The notes under the pieces are model-generated. The model searched no databases, had not been told where the DNA came from, and saw nothing but the letters and a program-made list of their open reading frames with translations. A stretch of DNA of 29,394 bases from Candidatus Glassbacteria bacterium RIFCSPLOWO2_12_FULL_58_11 (GTDB taxonomy: Bacteria > Gemmatimonadota > Glassbacteria > GWA2-58-10): the NCBI GenBank assembly GCA_001780825.1, contig MFIX01000123.1, positions 1 through 29,394 on the forward strand. Reading direction: 5' to 3'. The position numbers and the translations under genes were made by a program. Each line of letters begins with the position of its first letter. The stretch's first letter is position 1. This document shows, in pieces, positions 1-6,650 of this stretch.

Positions 1-507
1 GGCGAAGGAACGAACGCCATGGTTCACGGCCACGGCATGCCGGCCGGTACCTGGTTCCCGGATACCGGGACCCGTATATCCGAGGACTCCTGTACGCTGA
101 TCTCACCCACGATGCTGAAGAAATTCTGCCTCCCCTTTATCCGTAAAGCCGTTGAACCGTTCGGCAGGGCTTTCCTGCACTTCTGCGGCCAGCATTATCG
201 TTTCCTGGAGATGGCCTGCGAAATGGAGCTTATCTCCACATTGAATCTGGGCAACCCGGAAAAACATGATTTAGAGGGCCTGTTCGCCCTGCTGGGAAAA
301 ACAGGGACAGCTTACCTGGGAGTAATTCCCGCCCAGGAGGCCGAGGACCTGAGCGTTTACCTGGAACGGGTTGCCGAGCTCACTCTGCGCCACAAGGCCA
401 GGCTTATCCTCGTTTCGGCGCTTCACCCCGCCAACCCCGAAGAGAAGAAAAAGGCGGTGGAGCGCTGGCACAAGCTCACCCGGAATCCTCGTCGTTATTT
501 CCGCTGA
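1..507 (+). CDS. Uroporphyrinogen decarboxylase (URO-D)-family protein, 3' part
   Basis: The reading frame is open to the left edge, so this is the C-terminal 168 residues or so of a longer gene; the ATG at 19 is probably internal. The text resembles the C-terminal half of the URO-D/MtaA/CmuA superfamily. A 'LISPTMLKKFCLPF' helix is followed by 'HFCG', where family members place metal- or substrate-binding His and Cys, then a (beta-alpha) repeat around 'STLNLGNPEKHDLEG' and a closing alpha-helical tail. Family members decarboxylate uroporphyrinogen or transfer methyl groups to corrinoid/thiol acceptors. The divergent members common in environmental genomes often sit in catabolic loci and are not heme genes, and no heme gene is visible here. 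It ends 45 nt from the convergent DUF3604 gene. The gap has only a weak 6-bp inverted repeat (511-516/537-542), not a convincing terminator. Substrate unknown. Confidence 0.75.
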   Translation, partial: GEGTNAMVHGHGMPAGTWFPDTGTRISEDSCTLISPTMLKKFCLPFIRKAVEPFGRAFLHFCGQHYRFLEMACEMELISTLNLGNPEKHDLEGLFALLGKTGTAYLGVIPAQEAEDLSVYLERVAELTLRHKARLILVSALHPANPEEKKKAVERWHKLTRNPRRYFR

Positions 508-552
508 ACTTGCTCTATCTATTCACAACCGTCGGCAGAGCAGCCCCGGAGG

Positions 553-2394
553 TCAAGCCCTCCCGACCCAGATGGGAGAGCTCCAGGCCATTTCACCATC
601 CCGCTGCGTGACTCGGACGTAATAATAATCCTCGTCCCTTTCCGGGGTGTCCTCCATTGTAAAAACGCACTCCTGCAATGGATTCTCCACTATTTTGACT
701 GCCCGTGTATTTTTTATTACCTCTACCCGGGCCAGCGCTCCCGCACCTATGCAGTACGCTTTCAGACTCCTTTTCGCCGCTTTCAGCTCGCTGCCCATGG
801 GGAAGCCGTTTAGCGAGAATTCCAGATAGATCCGCGGACCGCTGGTGGCATAGCAATGCCTGCTGTAAATGGCTTTCCAGATCTCCTCACGGGTCTTATT
901 CCCAGCGAAGACCGCGGTTAGTCCGCCGTTGTAGGTACGAGTGACCCGGGTCCAGTTTGATAGGCCCGGCCGGCCGGAGTGGCTGTCGGAGCCGGCGGTC
1001 ACGCCCAGCCTGGCGCCCAGGGCGAGGATCTCCTGAAAGGTTGCATCCTGGTTGCCGGCGCTGTTTTTCTGCAACTGCCTGGTCAAAAAGGGAATCTGCC
1101 GGGGACAACCCCTGTATTCCGCCGAACCGTGCTGCGAGTAGATTTCCATTACGCGGTAGATCTCGGGGTCGAATCCGCGCCAGTCGGCGCCGAAATGCTG
1201 ATGCGGAATTATCATAGCTCCCAGGGACTTCAGCTTGGGAAGCAGCTTTTCAGGGCTATTCCACTCCCGGCTCTTTCCGCACATTACCTTTCCCTCTCCG
1301 CTCGGATAGTAAACCACCATGTCCGCCAGCTCCGAGCGGTACTCATAGGCCAGGAAAGTCACGAACTGCCCGGGTTCGTTAAATGAGGATACGGCTTTCC
1401 CGGTTTCGGCCCATTCGCTCTCAGCCAGATATGGGCCGATATCGTCATGATCCGTAACCGCGGAAAAATCCAGACCGGCGGTGTCCCTGGCGAAGGCGAG
1501 CAGGTCCTCGGGGGTACCCAGGCCATCGGAAAAACTCGAGTGGGCATGTATGTCCCCCCAGTAGAGGTTGAACTGCCCCATGTAGTTCCCCTTCTTTACC
1601 GGGTTGCTCGACCCGCTGACCCGGGGCCGGGTTTTCATTGAGACCTGGTAAGTCATGTAGTTAGCGCTGCTACCAAGCGGAGGAAGCTCGAGGACCCCGT
1701 TCTCCAGATGGCAAGTATGCTGTTTGCCCGCAAATTCGACTTTGAATTCTCCTGCCTCAGCCTGAACCGGGTTCAAGTACCTATCGACTTGAATGACTTT
1801 AAGCCTGACTCTTTCCTTTTCCTCGGTGTTAGACTCTGCCAGCGCAATCAGCCTCCGGGTCCGCTGCGGCAGGACGGCCAATTTGGGAGAATCCGGCAGA
1901 AGGTAATAGCCGGTCACGGGTCCGGCTTTGGAGCCGTCGCAATCCACCGCGGCTGTAAATTCAAAAATGCCGGAAAGTTCCGGAACCCGCGGCGGTCTCG
2001 GCCCCCAGGACTCGCTCCCGTAATAGGATATGTCCCCATAGGTGATTTCTATTATCTCACCTTCCAGCAGTTCTCCCTGTTCGAGACGGACAAAGATGTT
2101 TTTTCCGAAAGCCCCGCTGTGGCCGAGCTCGGCCCGGTAGGCGCAGAAAATCTTCGAAACGACACCCGGAGCCAACGAAACCCCTTCTTTGGGACATCCA
2201 ACGGTTACGAAACCTTCCTTGTAGAACTCATCAACCTGTGGAGTGGTGAATCCGTGCGGGATGGTGATCCGCAACGAGCCGCCTTTTTTCAAGCCCTTGG
2301 GTCCCGCGGTGTATCTCAGAGCGATAGAGGCCCTCGAACCGGCAAGCAGCGGGCCGGCAGTCATAATTTCCAGGCACCCGAGGCCTTTCAGCAT
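553..2394 (-). CDS. DUF3604 (PHP-like metal-dependent) protein
   Basis: Encodes 613 residues. The frame stays open up to 2607, but that part overlaps the upstream aldolase gene. The ATG at 2394 was chosen because AAAGGA sits about five bases before it; the ATG at 2409 is the alternative. The first half (about 10-260) is a beta-rich domain. The second half has PHP-like metal ligands: H283 and H285 in 'GDIHAHSSFSDG', H316 in 'VTDHDD', H398 and H400 in 'IIPHQHFGADW', and D470/H472 in 'TAGSDSHSGRPG'. This is the DUF3604 signature; PHP domains are metal-dependent phosphoesterases or hydrolases, but DUF3604 substrates are not established. No signal peptide is visible, so it is probably cytoplasmic. 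It starts 38 nt after the aldolase stop and is the last gene of the minus-strand train. A hydrolase or lyase acting on an imported metabolite is an inference. Confidence 0.85.
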   Translation of the reverse strand: MLKGLGCLEIMTAGPLLAGSRASIALRYTAGPKGLKKGGSLRITIPHGFTTPQVDEFYKEGFVTVGCPKEGVSLAPGVVSKIFCAYRAELGHSGAFGKNIFVRLEQGELLEGEIIEITYGDISYYGSESWGPRPPRVPELSGIFEFTAAVDCDGSKAGPVTGYYLLPDSPKLAVLPQRTRRLIALAESNTEEKERVRLKVIQVDRYLNPVQAEAGEFKVEFAGKQHTCHLENGVLELPPLGSSANYMTYQVSMKTRPRVSGSSNPVKKGNYMGQFNLYWGDIHAHSSFSDGLGTPEDLLAFARDTAGLDFSAVTDHDDIGPYLAESEWAETGKAVSSFNEPGQFVTFLAYEYRSELADMVVYYPSGEGKVMCGKSREWNSPEKLLPKLKSLGAMIIPHQHFGADWRGFDPEIYRVMEIYSQHGSAEYRGCPRQIPFLTRQLQKNSAGNQDATFQEILALGARLGVTAGSDSHSGRPGLSNWTRVTRTYNGGLTAVFAGNKTREEIWKAIYSRHCYATSGPRIYLEFSLNGFPMGSELKAAKRSLKAYCIGAGALARVEVIKNTRAVKIVENPLQECVFTMEDTPERDEDYYYVRVTQRDGEMAWSSPIWVGRA

Positions 2395-2432
2395 TTTTTC
2401 CTTTAGCATCTTCTTATACCGGAGTGACAGGT

Positions 2433-3383
2433 TTAAATCCTGACCTCGTATTTTCTGCAATATTCGTTTGTTAAAGCACGCAACTGCTGCACTTCGATGC
2501 GGTTGGCCAGAGTGAAATCGGCAGTATTCCGGCTCCGGCAGTTGAGCTTGATTTCCAGGCCTTCCAGCCCCAGATAGTATTTCGCATTGACCGGATAGGG
2601 CTGCCATTCCATCAGGGAGGCCAGGCCCAGGAAATTCTGCAGGCTTGCCGCCTTTTCCGGCGAAGTGGCCCAGGACCTGGTAAGCCAGACATAAAGTTGC
2701 GGGTGGAAATTCGCCATCACCCCGCTATAACCGTCAACACCGATCTCGAGTGACGGCAGCAGGGTGGAGGCGCTGGCATTGAAGACCTTGAGATTACTGC
2801 CTCTGAGTACTTCAACCCTTTCTCTCATACGCGGCAGATCGCAACAGGTGTCTTTCATAAAACCAAATCGCTCAGTCGAGGCGCACCACCTGAGAAGCTG
2901 TTTACTCAGCAGGCGTTTATATGGATAAGGGCATTCATATAAACCCAGTGGAATATTCGGGGTCCGGGTCAATAAATTATCCACCTGCTTTTTCCACTCT
3001 TCATCGCTTTCGTTTTCTTCCACAAAGCGGTTCGTGAGAAGAACGACTGCGTCAACCCCCGTATCGGCGAGGGCCTTTACTTCCTCTATCTGCTCCTCCG
3101 GGGTATTCAATAGATTCCCCGAGGCGATTACCGGAACCCGCCGGTTGCTGATCTTTACGATGAAGCGGGACATGTCTCTGCGCTCAGCTGCGTTGAGGAA
3201 AAATATTTCGCTCGACATGCAGGCCGTAAAAAGTCCGTCCACACCACGCTCCAGGTACCATTCGACCAGATGTTCCAGGCCGTTGTAATCGATCTGGAAA
3301 TCATCGTCCAGAGGCGTAATCATGGTGGGCCAGACACTTTTATTGAGCGTAACCACAGTTGCCGTTCTTCCGGTCGGATTCAC
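2433..3383 (-). CDS. DapA/N-acetylneuraminate lyase-superfamily aldolase
   Basis: A 316-residue TIM-barrel protein of the DHDPS/NAL superfamily, class I aldolases forming a Schiff base with pyruvate-type substrates. The Schiff-base lysine is K177 in 'GFMKDTC' and the partner tyrosine is Y149 in 'GLYECP'. The usual GTTGE/GSTGE carboxylate-binding loop is replaced by 'ACMSSE' (C55-E59). I recognise this Cys-x-Ser-Ser-Glu form from an uncharacterised DapA-like subgroup, not from true DapA or NanA. The first codon is GTG with a weak ribosome site; GTG codons at residues 10 and 17 are alternatives, and family alignment would begin near residue 16. It lies 74 nt after dctM and upstream of the DUF3604 gene, suggesting retro-aldol cleavage or dehydration of the acidic sugar imported by the TRAP system. 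Neither lysine biosynthesis nor sialic acid cleavage should be assumed. Confidence 0.85.
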   Translation of the reverse strand: MNPTGRTATVVTLNKSVWPTMITPLDDDFQIDYNGLEHLVEWYLERGVDGLFTACMSSEIFFLNAAERRDMSRFIVKISNRRVPVIASGNLLNTPEEQIEEVKALADTGVDAVVLLTNRFVEENESDEEWKKQVDNLLTRTPNIPLGLYECPYPYKRLLSKQLLRWCASTERFGFMKDTCCDLPRMRERVEVLRGSNLKVFNASASTLLPSLEIGVDGYSGVMANFHPQLYVWLTRSWATSPEKAASLQNFLGLASLMEWQPYPVNAKYYLGLEGLEIKLNCRSRNTADFTLANRIEVQQLRALTNEYCRKYEVRI

Positions 3384-3457
3384 TTCAAATCAGGTTCCGT
3401 ATGCATCACCCGGATGAAAACGTATCCCGGACGATTAGCAAGTTGTCGCGGCTCCGG

Positions 3458-4744
3458 TCAATTCCCGAAGGTCCGGGGCAGCCAGAGCACTATATCCGGG
3501 CAATAAGTAATCAGAATCAGGACCACCAGCAGAACGAAAATCATCGGCAAGGTTTCCCTGATTATCTTGTGCAGGGGCGTGCCCGAAACCCCGGAAACTA
3601 TGAACAGCAACATCCCGAAAGGCGGAGTGGTAAGCCCGATCATGTTGTTGAGCACGATCATTACTCCAAAATGGACCAGGTCTATCCCCGCCTGTTCCAC
3701 GAGGGGGAGGACCATCGGGATGAACACCAGAGTGATGGTTGATGTATCGATAAACATGCCGAGGATCAGGAACAGGATATTGATAATAAGCAAAAGGAGA
3801 TACTTGTTGGTGGTGATATCGAGCAGTAAACCGGCGATTTTCTCCGGGATATGCTCGACGGCCACGATATAGGAGAAGCTGAACGCCGAACCGAGAATAA
3901 TAGCCAGAATTCCGCAGGTCTTTACCGTATCTACCAGCAGCTCGTAAAGCTCCCGGAAGCCGATAGCCCGGTAGATGAAAAAAGAGATCAGCAAGCCATA
4001 AAATGCGGCAACCGCGCCCGCCTCAGTAGCCGTGACGACTCCGGTATAGATTCCGCCCAGGAGGATCACTGGAGTTATAAGGGCCGGAATTGCCCTGAAA
4101 GTATGTTGAAAAAATTCAGCCGGTGAATGTCTTCTGCCTCTCGGGAAATTACGCTTTCGGGCTATTATCGCGATATAGATCATCAACGCCAGGCCGATCA
4201 GCAGTCCGGGGAGCATACCGCCCAGAAAAAGGCTGCCGACCGATGCGCCGGAGAGCATCGCGTAAAAAACCATCGGAATGCTGGGGGGGAAAATAGGGCC
4301 GATCGTAGCTGAAGCCGCGGTGATCGCGCAACTGAAACCATCGTCGTACCCCTCTTTTCGCATGGCCCGGATTTCCATGATCCCCAGTCCGGATGCATCC
4401 GCCACCGCAGAGCCGGTCATCCCGGAAAAAATGATCGAGGCCAGGACATTGACGTGCCCGATACCGCCTCTCAGCGATCCCACCAGGGCGCCGGCGAAGG
4501 CGAAGACCCGGTCGGTGACTTTACCCACGTTCATTACCTTGGCCGTGAAAACGAAAAGCGGGACCGCCAGGATGATATATTTCGAGTAAAGGTTGCTCAA
4601 GACCTGTTCTGCGACCAGGCTGATATCCTGCCCGCTCACCAGGAAGTAAAAAGTCGCCCCGGCCAGCATACCGAAAGCGATAGGCATCCTGAGAATAAAA
4701 GTAAGCGTAAAAACCGTAATAATTACCAGCAGACCGAGACTCAT
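3458..4744 (-). CDS. dctM: TRAP transporter large permease (DctM family)
   Basis: A 428-residue, highly hydrophobic inner-membrane protein with about a dozen membrane segments. It has hallmark DctM text, including 'ILAVPLFVFTAKVMNVG', 'GGIGHVNVLASIIFSGMTGS', 'ATIGPIFPPSIPMVFYA' and 'MIGLTTPPFGMLLF'. In TRAP systems DctM is the ion-coupled translocation subunit that works with DctQ and the binding protein DctP to import carboxylates such as C4-acids, sialic acid or uronates. Its ATG is one base from the dctQ stop, so the two are very likely co-translated. Length is normal for a stand-alone DctM and no key segment appears missing. Confidence 0.96.
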   Translation of the reverse strand: MSLGLLVIITVFTLTFILRMPIAFGMLAGATFYFLVSGQDISLVAEQVLSNLYSKYIILAVPLFVFTAKVMNVGKVTDRVFAFAGALVGSLRGGIGHVNVLASIIFSGMTGSAVADASGLGIMEIRAMRKEGYDDGFSCAITAASATIGPIFPPSIPMVFYAMLSGASVGSLFLGGMLPGLLIGLALMIYIAIIARKRNFPRGRRHSPAEFFQHTFRAIPALITPVILLGGIYTGVVTATEAGAVAAFYGLLISFFIYRAIGFRELYELLVDTVKTCGILAIILGSAFSFSYIVAVEHIPEKIAGLLLDITTNKYLLLLIINILFLILGMFIDTSTITLVFIPMVLPLVEQAGIDLVHFGVMIVLNNMIGLTTPPFGMLLFIVSGVSGTPLHKIIRETLPMIFVLLVVLILITYCPDIVLWLPRTFGN

Positions 4745-4745
4745 T

Positions 4746-5246
4746 TCAGGGACCCGCCTGGATAAGCTTTTTCAGGTCGCTTACAGTATCGTAAACCGTG
4801 CGGCCCAGGATCAGCAGCAGGAAAACCACGAACGGTGAGTAGGCCAGGCTTAAAGGGATTCGCAGTACTGCTGATTTCTGGAAGCTAATGAAAGCGATAA
4901 AAGCGAGGCTCGGGTAGAGAGCGATACAGAAAGCCGCAATGATGATCCCGTTCCCGGCCAGCCTGAAAATGAGCTGCCTTTGTGGTGAGAGAACATCGTA
5001 AACCATTCCGAAAGCCACGTGTGCGTTAAGCCGTCGGGCGAGGCAGGCTCCCAGAAGTGCGGCCCAGATAAAGCAGATCAGGGTGACCTCATAAGGCCAG
5101 CTAAGGGGTGCATTGAAAATGTAGCGCAGCAGCACCTGGAGTAAAAAGACGCAGAACATGACCGAAAATGCCGCTATTGGGATATAGATTTCCAGCAGAT
5201 CCAACAGGAATGTAAAAATCTTCCTTATCCGTTTTGTCTTGCTCAT
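4746..5246 (-). CDS. dctQ: TRAP transporter small permease (DctQ family)
   Basis: A 166-residue membrane protein with four predicted transmembrane helices. The motif 'VLLRYIFNAPLSWPYEVT' followed by 'FIWAALLGACLARRLNAHV' is typical of DctQ: an arginine-rich loop between helices 1 and 2, then the conserved W-x-E region. DctQ is the small, fixed-in-membrane subunit of the tripartite ATP-independent transporter and binds DctM. It sits between dctP (64 nt upstream) and dctM (1 nt downstream), the canonical P-Q-M order. The length is typical for the family. Confidence 0.93.
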   Translation of the reverse strand: MSKTKRIRKIFTFLLDLLEIYIPIAAFSVMFCVFLLQVLLRYIFNAPLSWPYEVTLICFIWAALLGACLARRLNAHVAFGMVYDVLSPQRQLIFRLAGNGIIIAAFCIALYPSLAFIAFISFQKSAVLRIPLSLAYSPFVVFLLLILGRTVYDTVSDLKKLIQAGP

Positions 5247-5310
5247 TTTTGTCGGTTTCCAATAGTAAAGACATTAAATCGAAAGCGCACAGTTCACATC
5301 CCGTGTGACT

Positions 5311-6369
5311 TCATTCAGCTAAAGCCTCAACTTCGCGAAAAAGCGCCTGGTCCCAGTCTCCGACCAGTTTTTCATTCTCCAGATATTGTTTTCGCACGTG
5401 CTGCTTGAAAGCCTCCCGGTCAGGCTCGCTAACGATCACTCCCCGGGACTTGAAATAATCTATCAGTTCCGTTTCGGCTTTCAGATTGAGGCTGTCGCAG
5501 ACCTGGCGAGACTGTTCGATCGCCAGGCGGACTTGTCCCTGGAGCTCCGGGTCCAATTTCCGCCAAACCCCCTCGTTGATACAGGGGAAGACGGCATGTA
5601 CCAGGTGACCGGTCAGGACAATGTATTTGGCAACTTCATAAAATTTAGCGTTGTAAGTCGTGGGCAGCGGATTGTCCTGACCGTCCACGGTGCCGGTTTT
5701 CAAGGCCATGTAAAGTTCGGAAAAGCTTATCGTGGTCGGATTGGCCCCCAACGCCTGGCCCAGAAACAGCCAGGAGGGCGAATTGGGCATCCGCAGCTTG
5801 ACTCCTTTCAAATCTTCGGGCCGGCGCACCGCATGCCCGGTGTCGCGAAGGTTCAATTGGCGGGTTCCCAGGTAGAAGGCTCCCAGCGGGCGCACGCCGA
5901 TTTTCCGCGCCACGTCCTCGAACAGCCTTTCCCCCAAACTTCCGTTGAAAACCCGGGCCATGTGCGAATAATCCTTGAAAAGGTAGCCCATGGTGAACAT
6001 CGAGAAATAGGGCACATGCTCAGCCAGCCAGTGCGCCCCGGTATAGACCATGGCCACGGTTCCCCGCCGCACGGCGAGCTGTTCGGACTCCTGGGTGAAA
6101 AGCTGCCCCGAATGGAAGATTTCCACCTTTACTCTTCCGGCCGTGCTTCTTTCAAGCTCCTCCTTGAATGTGTACAGGCAGAGCGTATGAGCATCCCTGG
6201 GTACGCCTACGGTAGAAAATCGCAGTTTGATTATCCCGCTTCCCTCGCGGTTCTGATCGCTGGCGCAAGCACCCAGCAGGAGCGGAAAGGCGAGGACTGA
6301 AAACCGTAAAAGATAGAGCGCCGTTTTTTTCATTTGCAATAGCGCCGGAAGAGACAATTGATGCTTCAT
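5311..6369 (-). CDS. dctP: TRAP transporter substrate-binding lipoprotein (DctP family)
   Basis: A 352-residue DctP-family solute-binding protein. The N-terminus has a basic region, a hydrophobic stretch and a lipobox 'LLGAC' with C35, so it is predicted to be an inner-membrane-anchored lipoprotein. Family text includes 'LKGVKLRMPNSPSW', whose R193 corresponds to the conserved arginine that clamps the substrate carboxylate, and 'SELYMALKTGTVDGQDNP'. A carboxylated substrate is therefore expected; which one cannot be read from sequence. The start is uncertain: the ATG at 6369 has only a close GGAA, while the ATG at 6333 (MKKTALYLL) gives a more canonical signal peptide without a clear ribosome site. 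The MITE-like element begins 11 nt before the first ATG, so this gene's control region appears to have been replaced or displaced. A small hairpin (5291-5310) after the stop may favour higher dctP than dctQM expression. Confidence 0.93.
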   Translation of the reverse strand: MKHQLSLPALLQMKKTALYLLRFSVLAFPLLLGACASDQNREGSGIIKLRFSTVGVPRDAHTLCLYTFKEELERSTAGRVKVEIFHSGQLFTQESEQLAVRRGTVAMVYTGAHWLAEHVPYFSMFTMGYLFKDYSHMARVFNGSLGERLFEDVARKIGVRPLGAFYLGTRQLNLRDTGHAVRRPEDLKGVKLRMPNSPSWLFLGQALGANPTTISFSELYMALKTGTVDGQDNPLPTTYNAKFYEVAKYIVLTGHLVHAVFPCINEGVWRKLDPELQGQVRLAIEQSRQVCDSLNLKAETELIDYFKSRGVIVSEPDREAFKQHVRKQYLENEKLVGDWDQALFREVEALAE

Positions 6370-6417
6370 ATTTCCATTATCCCGGATTATTCACAAATTA
6401 CCGTGAATCCCGCTAGG

Positions 6418-6436
6418 GGCGGCTTTCAAATCCGCC
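6418..6436. repeat. GC-rich palindrome within the MITE-like element
   Basis: GGCGG (6418-6422) pairs with CCGCC (6432-6436), and the inner CTTT/AAAT also nearly pairs, leaving an almost closed hairpin. It lies just inside the dctP-proximal end of the inverted-repeat element. It begins with a TAGGGGCGG core resembling that of the second palindrome at 6506. Confidence 0.45.
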
Positions 6437-6505
6437 ACTTAAAAACGCTCTATTCATAAAAAGTCAAAATGGTTTTTCAGAATTAGGAATAGAGCAAATT
6501 CCAAC

Positions 6506-6533
6506 GTAGGGGCGACGCATGCTTCGCCGCTAC
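6506..6533. repeat. REP-like palindrome (GTAGGGGCGA core)
   Basis: A 28-bp imperfect palindrome centred on GCATGC. The left arm GTAGGGGCGACGCA matches the reverse complement of the right arm (GTAGCGGCGAAGCA) at 12 of 14 positions. Palindromes with a GTAGGGGCGA core recur in intergenic DNA of many environmental bacteria as REP-like or MITE-associated repeats. Here it sits inside the 6381-6592 element. There is no U-tract on either side, so a terminator role is unlikely. Confidence 0.5.
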
Positions 6534-6650
6534 AGCGGTTATCTTAACTTTCATAAAATTCAATAGTTAATGTCGTTTGTAAATAATCCGGGTTAAAACG
6601 CTAACGGAAATTCTTATAAAATAGACGGATTAACAGGCTTTTGCCGGATA

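Larger units (their letters stand above)
6381..6592. mobile_element. MITE-like non-coding element with terminal inverted repeats
   Basis: Both ends carry the same 11-bp sequence inverted: CCCGGATTATT at 6381-6391 and AATAATCCGGG at 6582-6592. Similarity extends inwards to 18 matches in 21. The 212-bp interior has no convincing coding frame. It contains a second exact 9-bp inverted pair (GCTCTATTC 6447-6455, GAATAGAGC 6487-6495) and two GC-rich palindromes. Small size, terminal inverted repeats and nested palindromes fit a non-autonomous transposable element or remnant (MITE). No clear target-site duplication is visible: the flanks read ATTAT on the left and TTAAA on the right. It fills most of the spacer between the transglutaminase gene and dctP. 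A TTGACT at 6462-6467 (minus strand) could serve as an outward -35 towards dctP, but its partner -10 is poor. Confidence 0.55.

Noticed and set aside
511..542. Inverted repeat TGCTCT/AGAGCA between the convergent genes as a terminator
   Set aside because: Only 6 bp with a 20-nt loop and no U-tract on either strand.
5386..6300. Long plus-strand frame opposite dctP
   Set aside because: It is an antisense shadow of a gene with clear family motifs; it has no ribosome site or domain of its own. The same applies to plus-strand frames at 7620-8636, 16155-17063, 19313-20320 and 22683-23525.
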